Of a stretch of DNA of 64,000 bases, positions 53,901-62,695 are shown one piece after another; positions within the stretch are counted from its first letter, which is position 1, and each line of letters starts with the position of its first letter. The position numbers and the translations under genes are program-made. Under the pieces are notes generated by a model. It ran no database searches. It was given only the letters and a program-made list of their open reading frames with translations, and was not told the origin of the DNA. This DNA comes from Paraconiothyrium sp. Pb-2020 (taxonomy: Eukaryota > Ascomycota > Dothideomycetes > Pleosporales > Didymosphaeriaceae), in assembly GCA_022419385.1 (NCBI GenBank), contig JAJUBI010000005.1, positions 2,480,001-2,544,000 on the forward strand, read 5' to 3'.

Positions 53901-54677
53901 ACCGCTCTTTGCACGGACGAGGCGCCTCTGAGGGATAGAAACGCCTTGAGAGATACGCTTCTACAAGGCATTTTCCCAGCGTACATTGAAGTCGCCTTCA
54001 CCTCGGCCGTTGGCTTCGTCATCGCACAGCCGGTTATGCAATCTCTGATTCCAACTATCGAAGCAATGCGTTTCAACCTTAGAATTTTCGATGACGCCAA
54101 CGTACGAGCGATTTGCGACTGTTTGCTATCAGTCTCTCACGCCTTCATCCGAAGCACTGAGCAGCTGAAAGACAACAATGAAACATTAAGACAGTCACAT
54201 GTCCTCCAAGCCCTCGCTCTCATGTTCCGGGTCGTCGCCCCAACTGCCGCGCTACTAGAATACATCTGTGGCAGATCCTCGGAATCGTCAGCTAAGTCTG
54301 TTGTCGTTGAATATTTCGAGAGCCTTGCTCTTTTCGTCATCGAGCGGTTGCTCGGCTTCACGCCACAGACGATCCCATCGTACAGCAGTGACGAGAGCAA
54401 TCCTCTGACAAAACATGATAAACTACTTCCCTTCTCTAGGGAGGGGTTACAGTCTGGTATTAATGTGAATTGGGGCGCCGGCGGGCAGTGTATATATTTC
54501 GGGCAAGGGCACGCAAAGCGCGAGATATCGGTGGACTGGGATACTTTGGAAGAGGCAAAGACGAACCTCGTCACAACGATCGAGGAATTTCTTGCTAGTG
54601 TATCGGCACAGACTGACGACGCACGATATGATGAGTCTCGCGAGAGAGAGGCGTATGTAGGCGAGCTGGATGTGTGA
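47988..54677 (+). CDS. MMS22: Mus7/MMS22-family DNA-repair protein
   Basis: Scaffold of a cullin ubiquitin-ligase complex (Rtt101-Mms1-Mms22 in yeast) needed when replication forks are damaged; nuclear. A single exon of 2,229 residues, in the size range of filamentous-fungal Mus7 proteins. The first 950 residues are low-complexity, Ser/Pro/Arg-rich with acidic clusters (DSDEEEEEYIEW near the start, SDDSELSDPPSDFDEL) and several basic nuclear-localisation-like patches (KRRRLGQPRR, KRRKLA). From about residue 980 comes an alpha-helical body: GTYFHVSTFVGSGALHRAL, CGPWEDSLVARLTDLTNDIW, and a long series of helical repeats. It ends NVNWGAGGQCIYFGQGHAKR followed by a last helix. The family call rests on this overall plan and on the C-terminal core; I am fairly but not fully sure. 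Confidence 0.75.
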   Translation: MSKWRVKGFVQDSDEEEEEYIEWSTASSIRNRRHSIGARDGIASAEFEGRLKAASKETIPGTPYGPDVGPTSPPKELHKEGQPIYDAPSTVTQALEASPRTQPLTPPTVSTTNFDIEAPTLSPDPLLGSPTPTAKRVYKPSYSSQILGVPSTLQATEGPNHSKVAHDQNQYALLLFSDDSELSDPPSDFDELHPQENRPISPKSRATEPFDLNEILPGYDEMVPQETIFASPTRRATVQVVIPRSTNREHQPQVLDRYVERSFRQRKPIQMHPYLLEGERYRRDLQGRGVKPVLRLLSPPQRSHHNGQESQEQDFNPDGDLAPNSSPGSPEIPVSTPIARRRTDQTTSGQRKQQLTSANTNHSSAKRRRLGQPRRQSATTPQEPIVDASSSVTDIWTVPRSPPYSSSPPINRSESIVPRAAKRSIILPVADLPTPSNSSSLPAAPDIESDEELIARSVQRSGQRAHEPIAIPSASSSSDVEVSEDDTQTSDHELQKVGKRIRGVLPASWLRLDLQAQEKRDRQRRERLRTLQSPGQVEPQRGVAQRVVRRQATPSRLRRPDASHNHIIELSDESDGDVDVPVPQTTDTQESARAAFQTAAMLDRRYVDDVSDTMENDRLHLFTLGGVKKRKKQVKLTDAFAASKRRKLAREGNKCAKASSEQHTASRRARRTPPPPLSILDIDQSPSEDQAVPSFLRIARRQARRRPDHARQLPTYKYIRLHTAQDTHDANSTLRDWRRGAIKPKANVAQSRYKPTPRRPLSDLNQNRPLTPRNNNGVAGFEKQSLAMRQESNSAGRGSIISEPSDIREREGSRLRHMDEQDASASFQKTHLLHHKRPRSLPFKGAQLEGPEIDQGSGNRKVAFQRGLQSVARLFDLRHSFFEPSRNPQLARFLADDDIAISPLPTVEVSEEQVSKPHTSKPPGFKRGLVRKPRAQRVDIETREYRQPSEPVADDFLKSEPNPRVPNVGSVHADQPSLQGLGPRGTRYSTTFDTLPLKDGTYFHVSTFVGSGALHRALGANKGHGRNMDEVAGYCDLNFLETSVRCGPWEDSLVARLTDLTNDIWIAVASRSGHDDQLMYQRSGFDNASNIIRSLADYISTHLSFYDPIDRVSFVIKMKQWNTSMFESIMSSSLTDANSHQLLKARPLALLLVLTLQVYKIAQHPAVDQSANSDLTALITNIGKSLVGVLLDHVSELSDFLENNKRYKVRENGIQDADVIVESLVICMHALSEASIPGAAFWELVGQSLSPAAKRATHLMEFESVWGIIFTLLPFIEFNDLGIPTRSRRTSFRGDNWMAIRALLQRTFALYPETLKVNNESLNDYIRAVMTRCHEIIYFWHWYRCEPVLYAMFDFFVARNGLKHLRKEQSNGPAVFLGQIDDEPFSRIEPNTRTFHIFLKCLYIGIRGMQNCYPEKKLRSVVLRLIPNHGRSHPKDQPLEVENLEALENHHDILCTLYRASPLPCRPKLELIKNLVHHENSHREACRIGIRAWANLAKFQLSISEPYASLQPLAEWHQEIMSQTLKQYRLAKSEAEDYLKSGVRSNSEATSLMVRQTMEKNQDQVIASLRDCIAGLLNAIGVRDSQVLLKDFLVDTGLIQLLELPHLQDRRLVIVIRDALGVLRIFAGLPRQQPSENVISDQDEESQDYGDSFDLADFMEVDSEVRQSDNFLQRPLWHLLSNAFGAESSPDDNILMDGIDTWSLIARSQVMLGLRSWTYYLDEFSQVSWQQLRHTEQTQKFRPYFMASILGCDSMAYSQHRLDFLKALLVSLVDRESMLRFQHRLLSAIVRAVPDEPLLKNLPFYNMNGNDLLDINADTVQTRRLPLVSSILANMRDDFHDAIHEGMGRVAEVKGSYAAVLKDFMTAMKNNYHQLGSGTAVTGAYVEFVQKVVQFLQQYTADIHPVLDFFTNSVAFPLPAADPTYVVGRLCGYAPKLSQPGISKQLSVFVQTVAQQAATGGHQSYLVHQLQTALCTDEAPLRDRNALRDTLLQGIFPAYIEVAFTSAVGFVIAQPVMQSLIPTIEAMRFNLRIFDDANVRAICDCLLSVSHAFIRSTEQLKDNNETLRQSHVLQALALMFRVVAPTAALLEYICGRSSESSAKSVVVEYFESLALFVIERLLGFTPQTIPSYSSDESNPLTKHDKLLPFSREGLQSGINVNWGAGGQCIYFGQGHAKREISVDWDTLEEAKTNLVTTIEEFLASVSAQTDDARYDESREREAYVGELDV

Positions 54678-54821
54678 CCTCGCCTTTGTTTGTTTCGACA
54701 TTGCGTTGCACTAGCGGCATTGAAGGAGTTTCTGGGTATGCATGATAGATTATGATTGCAAAGCTAATGGCCTTTCTTGTTCCTGTCAGTAGCTCAACGT
54801 CTTTCATCTTGGCTACATCAA

Positions 54822-55380
54822 TGGACGTGATATCTCACCTGAAACACATCCTCATCGACCTCAAACCTCCTTCCCCCACACAGTATCTCCTAGCTCTGTC
54901 CCCTGATCTACCCACTCGCACATACAGACTTAGTCCATCAGACCAGCGAAGATTGAATTCCCTAGTCCAAGGTAGAAGATCGAGTGCTGAATCATAATAG
55001 TATCTGCAAAGGTGTTTGAGCCGTCCTCTGCAGAAGCGGGAAGCATCGAAGCAAAATTGGCTTTTGAGCCAGACAGCTTATCAATATCTATTATGGGTGA
55101 ACGACTATCAATGTTCGCTATAGGTGATGCTGAATAACTCGACGTCCTTGTCCAACATTACCATCGTTTCCGCCCTTCCTGCGCGGACATCTCGCTCCTA
55201 ACCGCCTTTTGAACCTCTCTTCACAAAATCGCACTCTTCGGCATTGTTGCCATGGATCTTCTCTTATCAGCGATCACGACTATCTAAATGATACGTTCCT
55301 TGCCGTGTTGCCCTTCAGCCCCAAGCCGTTGCACGTGCTCAAGGCATATCTTGAGTGGTGTCGGAACCTTCAGTGAGGCA
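54822..55380 (+). pseudogene. Broken hypothetical ORF downstream of Mus7
   Basis: An ATG at 54822 opens MDVISHLKHILIDLKPPSPT and reads on to a TAA at 54995-54997 (YRLSPSDQRRLNSLVQ). One base later the frame continues without a stop as VSAKVFEPSSAEAGSIEAKL and SISIMGERLSMFAIGDAE to a TAA at about 55137, then LDVLVQHYHRFRPSCADISL to a TGA. A further piece in another frame reads DYLNDTFLAVLPFSPKPLHV and LKAYLEWCRNL. Taken together this looks like one decayed gene of about 180 codons. No family is recognised. Confidence 0.35.
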
Positions 55381-56299
55381 TTGAGCGAAGGAATCAACCA
55401 CCAAATTTTTGGTCAGAGATATTATCAAAGGTAGGGCTTACGTAAAGAGGCATTTTCAACCACACATTAGGGGATGGATAGAAGGCTTAGCGAGAAACCG
55501 GCTAGACATAACAGCTATACGATGTTCGAAAAGGAATGCTGAACTCAATAGATTGGTAGAGATATAGCGAGTACCATGAGACTTACGAACGAGATAGCAG
55601 CACTAGAAACAAGCAAAATGGTGCCCAAAATTCTCGTTCGAGAATTTTTTGCTGGCCTCAAATTTGGCGTGCTTCTAATGTTCGACAACTGCCAATGCTC
55701 TTGGGCTACGTGACTCCCTCTTGTCTTTCAGCTGCTGACGTACGTTTTCAGTATCTCTCAGCTCTTGTATTAGTTGTATCCAACGTACTGTGGCCGTCCC
55801 ATTCTATTTACGGTTCAATGCTATATTGTACAGAATCTGAGCGACGATTTCGGGTTTTTAAAGTTCATTGTGCTGTCGCCTGTCCGACCGATGCTTAATA
55901 GCGAGCAATGTCTTTACAGCTCAATTCAAGTCTGGAAGAGGTAAGCGATGTATGTACATGTAAACGTAGGGCAAGCGTTAGCTGGCGAATCAAGCAACCC
56001 AGAATCCACACGCCCCAAGCACCCGTTCTGCCTTGTGCAACGATTGACCAGAAGTGCTTAGGCATATTGTGTCATTTTAAAAGCGGCATGAAGTATATGT
56101 ATACTCTGGTAAGTCATTACGATGCGATCGACAGTAACCACCATGCATGCATTCTCCCATGTTCGGATGAGTGACTACAAACACAGAGCCAAGCTTCCTT
56201 ACACTTTTATTCATGCCCGCCACTATCCGACTATGGACTACACCGAGACTACTTCCAAGGCACTAAGTGGCGACAACATCCCATCACCGCGTACGTCGC
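55381..56299. other. Intergenic, no gene seen
   Basis: About 0.9 kb with short frames of up to 88 codons only. I recognise no relic or repeat here. It separates the broken ORF downstream of Mus7 from the HET relic. Confidence 0.35.
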
Positions 56300-56800
56300 C
56301 ATAAGCCGGTCGTTCAACTGCTCAAAGCAGTCTGAGTAAGTGTAGTGGTGTTATGGGAGAACGCATCGACGAGCGGCGGCGCAACGTCATTCGATAATCT
56401 CACCGTCTGCTTGACGAAGTGCTCCGCGAGCCATGAAATCGTGTTTGTGACCAAAGACTGGATCATGTTGACGGCCCAGAAGGTATTTCTCATCGATTCC
56501 TGTGAGCGCGCTAATACTTGTCACTGCACTTGACTTTGTTCCAACGCAGAACCATTCAGCGTTGTAGAACTCGACCACGAATGCCAGCGGATGTACTCCA
56601 AAGAGACGTCTGCGACATCGAAGCGATCCAAATTGAAGTCAGAAAGAAAAGCGTAACAGATTTCGGCATCCCAATACCACGTGTACATGGAGTTGATCGC
56701 CTCACTCAGCTCAGAGCTGCTTCGCTTATCGATACAACAGGCGTCAATCCAGGCCCATTCATAGGCGAGGGTAAAGCAAGGATGCCTATCCTACGCTTAT
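56300..56800 (-). pseudogene. HET-domain (heterokaryon incompatibility) relic
   Basis: Minus-strand frames spell out the HET-domain core: AYEWAWIDACCIDKRSSSEL, SEAINSMYTWYWDAEICYAF and LSDFNLDRFDV, the equivalent of YxWxWIDtCCIDKxSSaELsEAINSMyxWYxxAxvCYayL. Then the frame breaks, and the other frame continues VVEFYNAEWFCVGTKSSAVT and ISALTGIDEKYLLG, the equivalent of the segment that follows the GWTLQEL motif, which is itself missing. Upstream, stops interrupt the frame (TAA and TAG near 56795-56805) and no start can be found. HET genes drive recognition and cell death between incompatible strains. This copy is dead. Confidence 0.7.
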
Positions 56801-57156
56801 GCGTTGCGTGCAAGCGTGTTTGCGGCTCGGTGGCACTTGAGTACCTTGTGAGAACAACATGGCTTCAGTACATTTGGCCGTGAAGCAGTGCATGTAACCT
56901 CAATGTGATGAGTACCTGGCTGCGTCTTTCAACAATGGCAATCATGCCCAGGCGGTTGCTTTGACGTGCCATGGAAGCGGAGTAGAATGCCAAGTCCTCG
57001 CAAGCGGTGGCGGCTGGCAGAATTTCGCGGAGCCAAAATATTTCGAAGTGTACATTTCCACCAGCAACATTGCGCTTCACACACGGAAAGCTCATAGTTC
57101 TAGCAGAGTTATACCAATCGTGCTTCTAGGGCGTCAAATCGCTTCCTTTCTCCGCT
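56801..57156. other. Intergenic upstream of UTP7
   Basis: About 350 bp with no gene. The portion before 57157 is the likely UTP7 promoter and leader. The divergent side is the HET relic. Confidence 0.35.
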
Positions 57157-58806
57157 ATGGCCTCGAAACCGCCGACAAAATCGCATGCGCCCCCATCAAG
57201 ACCGAGAAAGACGGCCATGGACGATGCCGAAGCGCAACTACAAGCCGAATATGCGCAAGCAGCAAATTTCCAGTACGGCCGCGGCCAGAAAATACCCACA
57301 AAATCGGTGAAAGACAAGAAATTACGGGCAAACTTAAGAGCGCTGGAGCAGAAAACTAAACAGGCGACGCTGCAGGCAAAACAGGCAGAAATCCTGCTAG
57401 ATAATGAAGCGGGACTTATAGAACCGGAACATGAACTGGAACGAACATACAAGGTCCGGCAAGACGACATACGAACTGAGGTCAGCATCGAAACGGCAAA
57501 GAAGGGATTTGAACTGCGGTTGGACGCGCTGGGCCCGTACGATGCATGCGACTATACGCGGAACGGACGCGAGCTGCTCATCGCGAGTCGCAAAGGCCAT
57601 GTCGCCAACTTCGACTGGCGAGAAGGAAAGCTAGGTTGTGAATTGCAGCTCGGCGAGACAGTGCGCGATGCAAAGTGGCTGAACAACAATCAGCGCTTTG
57701 CAGTCGCCCAGAAGAAATGTGTATACATCTACGCAGGGGATGGTGTGGAAATCCACCAATTGAAAAAGCACCAGGAGGCGACCCATCTGGAATATCTGCC
57801 TTACCACTTCCTCCTCGCATCTATATCCACGGCAGGCATGATCCGTTACACCGATATCTCCACCGGCCAGATGTTGTCCGACCTGCCTACAAAACTCGGC
57901 CCGCCAACCGCACTCGCCCAGAACCCTTATAACGCAATCCTACACGCAGGCCACCAAAAAGGTCTCGTCACGCTATGGTCACCCAATAGCCAAACGCCTC
58001 TCGTCAAGCTCCTTCCCCACCGCAGCCCCGTCCGCGCCATCGCCGTGGACAAGTCAGGTCGATACATGGTGTCTGCATCTCAGGACCGCCAAATGTCCAT
58101 ATGGGACATTCGCATGTTCCGTGAACTGCACTCGCACCACCTCAAAGCCCCCGCACATGGGATTTCCATCTCCGACCGAAACCTAACTGCCGTAGGTTGG
58201 GGCTCGCACGTCTCAGTCTACAAGCCCGACCTCTTCAGCCTCTCTCCGGAAAGCGATGTCCGTGTGCCGACACCGTATATGAACTGGCAAGGCGACGGCA
58301 TGGGCGTCAGCAAAGTGAAATACTGCCCCTTCGAAGACGTGCTGGGTATCGCGCACGCAAAGGGCTTCACGTCCATTCTTGTCCCCGGCTCCGGCGAACC
58401 CAACCCTGACTCCCTCGAGCCCGGTACCAATCCTTTCGAAACTCCCAAGCAGCGCCAAGAAGCCGAGGTTCATGCTCTGCTCGAGAAGCTCCAACCACAA
58501 ATGATTTCCTTAGATCCCAACTTCGTCGGCAACCTCGACCTCGCCTCCCACGAACAGCGCCAGGCGGAAAAGGATCTGGATGCCAAAAAGGAGGATAAGG
58601 TGGAGAAGCTGAAGAAGAAGGCCCGGGGGAGGAATAGCGCGTTGAAGAAGTACCTCCGGCGCCACGGACAAAAGAACATCATCGATGAAGAAAAGGTTCG
58701 CGCGAGGGAGGCGCTGCAGAGGAACGATGCAAAGCTCGCTGCAAAGCTGAAGAAAGACCAAGAATCGTATGGTCCTGCGCTTGCGCGGTTCGCAAGGAAA
58801 GGGTAG
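57157..58806 (+). CDS. UTP7: U3 snoRNP protein UTP7 (WDR46/BING4)
   Basis: Part of the small-subunit processome in the nucleolus, required for 18S rRNA processing. Single exon, 549 residues, the family length. A basic N-terminus (QYGRGQKIPTKSVKDKKLRA) leads to the conserved helix before the propeller and KKGFELRLDALGPYDACDYT. WD40 blades follow: GRELLIASRKGHVANFDW, DAKWLNNNQRFAVAQKKCVY, LEYLPYHFLLASISTAGMIR, PYNAILHAGHQKGLVTLWSP, DKSGRYMVSASQDRQMSIWD and LTAVGWGSHVSVY. Then the BING4 C-terminal domain (CPFEDVLGIAHAKGFTSILV, GSGEPNPDSLEPGTNPFETP) and a lysine-rich nucleolar tail (KVEKLKKKARGRNSALKKYL). Confidence 0.96.
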   Translation: MASKPPTKSHAPPSRPRKTAMDDAEAQLQAEYAQAANFQYGRGQKIPTKSVKDKKLRANLRALEQKTKQATLQAKQAEILLDNEAGLIEPEHELERTYKVRQDDIRTEVSIETAKKGFELRLDALGPYDACDYTRNGRELLIASRKGHVANFDWREGKLGCELQLGETVRDAKWLNNNQRFAVAQKKCVYIYAGDGVEIHQLKKHQEATHLEYLPYHFLLASISTAGMIRYTDISTGQMLSDLPTKLGPPTALAQNPYNAILHAGHQKGLVTLWSPNSQTPLVKLLPHRSPVRAIAVDKSGRYMVSASQDRQMSIWDIRMFRELHSHHLKAPAHGISISDRNLTAVGWGSHVSVYKPDLFSLSPESDVRVPTPYMNWQGDGMGVSKVKYCPFEDVLGIAHAKGFTSILVPGSGEPNPDSLEPGTNPFETPKQRQEAEVHALLEKLQPQMISLDPNFVGNLDLASHEQRQAEKDLDAKKEDKVEKLKKKARGRNSALKKYLRRHGQKNIIDEEKVRAREALQRNDAKLAAKLKKDQESYGPALARFARKG

Positions 58807-59085
58807 TAATGCCTAGGTGGGAAATCAAAAGTGCTTTCAGCATCAGCGTTTGGCGTCTAGCATCGGGTACTTAGGGCGGTTCGGCGTTGATAGTCCGGGT
58901 GGATATACCCTCATGTTAGGTGAATGAGATTGTGTTAGGATATATACAGAAGAAACGATAAACATGCCCTGGCGAAACCCAAAATTCGTCGCTACCTGTA
59001 GCGCCCGGGTATGAAACTCCATATACGATGCTAGGGAATATGTCCTCCCTGATGTCCCACCCATTCCAATCTATATCCGGGTATC

Positions 59086-61797
59086 TCAATGCTCCTGCGC
59101 CGCTCCACCCCGCATAAAAATCCTCTTTGTCCCTCCGACCTTTCCCAAATCGCCAAATGAAGCCTGCCCTCTAACACTCGTTCTACTCTCGTTGCGACTC
59201 TCGCTCCGGCTCTCACTACGGCTTTCACCCCTTCCATTATGCGTTTGAGTTTGTGGTGTAAACTGATTGATCAGATTCCCACTCACGCTACGCGCTTGTT
59301 TCATCATACCCTCAACCCATTCAGCCTTCTCGTTGTCTAGATCAACCTTCTTGGACTTCGGACCTGCGAGGCCGACTTCCTCACCACGCCAAGAGCGACG
59401 GCTCGAATCCGAGGCGGGGGTTCCCGAAGTCTCGTTACTGCTGGTTGGGGTGGGCGTAGGCGACAAGTGTGGCATGGGCGGCGGGGGTTCGATTGTTGAT
59501 ATTCCCGTTCTTGTAGGTGGTCTGTTGGGCGTGGTAGCCGGGCTGATGATCTGGGAGCCGCCACTGACACGCCTGTTACGGCTGCTTATGGCGCTTTCCG
59601 GTCGATTTGGTGACGGATCAGCGCCAATTTCCAGGCCTAGGATCTCGAATTGGCCGTTGCTAGCTGTTCGTCGTCCATGGTGCTCAGCGTACTGTCGGAG
59701 GTACTCTCCAAGGTCCGCCCAACCACCACCAACCCGGACCATGACGCGTTCGCCGTTCTCTCCTACACGGCGGATGAACAGCTTAACTGGATGTTCCTTG
59801 CCGGGCTGCGTGAGATGATACATGCGGATGTCGTTGTCGCCTCGCAGCGACGCTGTCGACCTCCTGCCTGAGAGCGCGTTAGCTGAGTCGAAATCTTCCT
59901 TCACGGGTGACAGTGTAAGCTCAGGAGATTTCAAGCCGCTGACGGAACGTGCAGCTCGGAGATATCCTTTGCTACCTTTATGAGACACCGTGCGTGAAGC
60001 CTTTGGATTACGAGCATCAGCTCCGTTTTTCGAGGTAAGACGTATGTGTGCAGGAATGGTAGAAAGGACATCGGAGATCTTTCGCTCGAAGTCGTCGGCG
60101 GTGGTTGGGGTCGTATGAGAGAATTGTGTGGGTGGCCACGGGGCGCGCTCTTCAATAGATTCAGTGTCATTCTTTCGTCGCTTCGGCATCGCTGCGTTGA
60201 GGGCAGGTCGAGGTGCCCTCGACGCTCTGTTGGTGGCATTGCGTACAGAGGGTGACGGACTGAAAGCACTAGGCGGGCTTGAAGAGTACGAAATATCCGA
60301 GGATACGGACTCCATGCTTTCTCGACGTGAGCGAGGGGTGTGTGGTCGAACTGGTGTGTGCTGACCATCCTCGCTGGTAACAATAATCTGGGACTCCGTA
60401 GGGCTTGACTGCGCGACTACGACAGTGTCCGCTCCGATCTCGTTGTGTATGACCGTGTCGCCTTCTTCGAATACGGATTCGTCGTCCCGAACATCGTCTT
60501 CGGTTTCCGTATGTTTGGGCGTTTCATCAATGGCGGAATTCAGTACCGGGTGATGTTCATCAGTAGTACCCGGCTTGCACACAATTACGGATCGCAAGCC
60601 ATGCATTTCCCCATCTGCACTGCTTGCGTTATCATTCTTCTGAACCAATCCTTCACGATTGTCGGCCTGTGTGGTTAGCGCAACGCTGTCGGAATGTGCC
60701 ACGAGCCCCCTTTCCAGCACCAAAGATTCATCTCTTGGGCCGCCGTGCCTTCGCACGTCAAATTCGATGACCTTTATCTGTGAGTCCTGTATCCATCGCT
60801 CAAAGTCTCCTTCAACACCTTCGAAAATGTCGATCCAGCGGTCTGGCAAGCAATCTTCGTGCCCCTCCAGCGTGTCTAGCATCGTGTCTAATCGGCGTCC
60901 TAAGTCACTGACCCTATCTCGCATGACTCCAGAGATGGTATCAACTGTTTTCTTCCACGTATTGAACGCGTCATCAGATGGATCCTTCGGTGGGCCGAGA
61001 GCTTCCCATCCTAAACGCATCGCCTTCTGTGCTGTTTTGAGATCGTCAAGATATCGGGGCGCTTCGCGAAGTACGGTCACACGCGCTGTCCACGTCTGTA
61101 GCCGATCCTTAAGTTGGAAGTGATGTGGGAGGGCTGAGATGAGTGTCTGGGTGATGAGGAAGTTGAAGTCGTCCATGGGCTTGTAGCTGCTCCGGCTTGC
61201 TCCATAGCCCGCAGAAGACGGTCGCGACCTGCTTCCAGGATGCATATCCAGCACATGGCCCTTTAGCTCCTCCACGTCCAAGCTTAGCAAGTCGTCGCTG
61301 ATCTCATCCAGCCGGGCTTCGTGGGCCTGCACTTCGACTGAGAGCAGCGAACCCCAGTATTCTAGCGGTGGTACGTCGTCAGCTGCCGGCGCATCCTTCA
61401 TGTGCTCCTCAATGCGCATCTGGAGGCTCTTCCGACGCCGCTCCTTGAATTCCTCGTTGGGCTGCTCAAACGAGCCAGACCATCCCCACTGACCAATCTC
61501 GTCGCACCAGTCCTTCAGTCGCTGCGCGGCCTTGGCCACGCGTGCTCCTAGATCCCTCTCGGCAGGTGTGAGGTTTTCGATGCACGCGAAGATCTTGTAC
61601 TCGTCTCGTGTGACATCGTATGGCATCGGCCTTTGTGTAAAGGCTCGCAAGGTGGTGTTTGGCGACAGATGGCGTAGATGACTCTCGTCGGCACTTCCCA
61701 GGGCGCGTCCCCTACGGCCCCCTGGGGACATGGTGGGCGATGAGGGCCGATTATATGGCGATATGGGCGCCAGGAGGCGCGGTGGGCTCGACAGCAT
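59086..61797 (-). CDS. GAS2-domain (GAR) cytoskeletal protein
   Basis: Single exon, 903 residues. Residues about 60-340 are predicted helical and coiled-coil (RDLGARVAKAAQRLKDWCDE, KAMRLGWEALGPPKDPSDDA, LGRRLDTMLDTLEGHEDCLP). A long acidic and Ser-rich linker follows. The GAR domain, a zinc-type microtubule-binding fold, is at about residues 655-705: DIRMYHLTQPGKEHPVKLFI then RRVGENGERVMVRVGGGWAD and LGEYLRQYAEHHG. It ends with Pro/Ser-rich sequence and an Arg/Ser/Glu repeat (SRSESRSESRNESR). The architecture suggests a microtubule-associated or spectraplakin-like linker protein; the exact role in fungi is not known to me. It is convergent with UTP7, 280 bp between stops. The usual conserved cysteines of animal GAR domains are not evident. 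Confidence 0.75.
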   Translation of the reverse strand: MLSSPPRLLAPISPYNRPSSPTMSPGGRRGRALGSADESHLRHLSPNTTLRAFTQRPMPYDVTRDEYKIFACIENLTPAERDLGARVAKAAQRLKDWCDEIGQWGWSGSFEQPNEEFKERRRKSLQMRIEEHMKDAPAADDVPPLEYWGSLLSVEVQAHEARLDEISDDLLSLDVEELKGHVLDMHPGSRSRPSSAGYGASRSSYKPMDDFNFLITQTLISALPHHFQLKDRLQTWTARVTVLREAPRYLDDLKTAQKAMRLGWEALGPPKDPSDDAFNTWKKTVDTISGVMRDRVSDLGRRLDTMLDTLEGHEDCLPDRWIDIFEGVEGDFERWIQDSQIKVIEFDVRRHGGPRDESLVLERGLVAHSDSVALTTQADNREGLVQKNDNASSADGEMHGLRSVIVCKPGTTDEHHPVLNSAIDETPKHTETEDDVRDDESVFEEGDTVIHNEIGADTVVVAQSSPTESQIIVTSEDGQHTPVRPHTPRSRRESMESVSSDISYSSSPPSAFSPSPSVRNATNRASRAPRPALNAAMPKRRKNDTESIEERAPWPPTQFSHTTPTTADDFERKISDVLSTIPAHIRLTSKNGADARNPKASRTVSHKGSKGYLRAARSVSGLKSPELTLSPVKEDFDSANALSGRRSTASLRGDNDIRMYHLTQPGKEHPVKLFIRRVGENGERVMVRVGGGWADLGEYLRQYAEHHGRRTASNGQFEILGLEIGADPSPNRPESAISSRNRRVSGGSQIISPATTPNRPPTRTGISTIEPPPPMPHLSPTPTPTSSNETSGTPASDSSRRSWRGEEVGLAGPKSKKVDLDNEKAEWVEGMMKQARSVSGNLINQFTPQTQTHNGRGESRSESRSESRNESRTSVRGQASFGDLGKVGGTKRIFMRGGAAQEH

Positions 61798-62695
61798 GAC
61801 GGCGATGGTGAAATAGCGGCTGGGACATTAGGGAAGCGCGACGGACCAACGGGAGGAGCGACGCGAGTGCGCAAGCAGAGCTGGCTGTCGTTGCTGTTGG
61901 TGTTTCCTGTGAGTGTTAGTTGTTAGTCCATGCCCCTAGACCCGTCTCTGTTGACTGTCTCTGCCAGTTTGATTGTTTACCCGCGACAAGGCGAGCTCCA
62001 CAACGCAACCGCCAGGCAGGGGCCCAATCGAGCCTAGCCGCATGATCACCAGCGAACCATTGTGATGCCGCACCGACGCACATTGACTCCACCCTCCCCG
62101 TCTTCAACACACCGCAGCGTACCAACCGTGCCCAGGCAATCCACCCAGCGTATCGCACGTATCTTAAAAGTCTGTAGACGGATTTGGCCCGGTCCCAGGC
62201 CGACATGCTTCGAATCATTCACCTTCTACTCCGCACGCCGGAGTATTACCGGGGTCAACACGAGATGCAGGCGGAGCCAGGAACGGCATTCGGACCAACA
62301 GAGTACCGTCGCGCTACGGCGTCATGATATCGCTATCTTGGGTGCTTGGGTCCCAGCCCGTGCCGCCTTTGCGTGCACTGATAAAGTACCCCTCAGGAAT
62401 CACCGTCATGCCAAGGCAATATCAAAAAGCTTCACCCCGCACAAGCATACATACCACCTGCCTGTTCCAGGGATGTCTTGCCCATTGGTTCTACGGAACC
62501 ATGCCTACATGCAGAAGACGCGTGCTTTGCAGCGTCAATTACGTCTGCTATTCGTGCCGGAACCGACACAGGGAACATCATTATTGACGTTATCTTTCCG
62601 AGGCTCCGTTAAGTACTTGTTGTGTCGTTAAGACTTGAAAGCATCCTGGTGTTCTTTTGTACCCGCTTCATTCTGTGTCGACCGTGCTGCACACC
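61798..62695. other. Intergenic, GAS2 and M28 peptidase promoters
   Basis: About 900 bp between two outward-facing start codons. Frames of up to 189 codons occur on the plus strand but lack motifs and run into a region with no coding character. I treat the region as promoter sequence. Confidence 0.4.

Noticed and set aside
59267..59818. 183-codon plus-strand frame
   Set aside because: Antisense to the single-exon GAS2-domain gene; shadow of its Ser/Pro-rich region.
62062..62631. 189-codon plus-strand frame upstream of the M28 peptidase
   Set aside because: No motif and no signal or splice link to the peptidase; overlaps promoter sequence.
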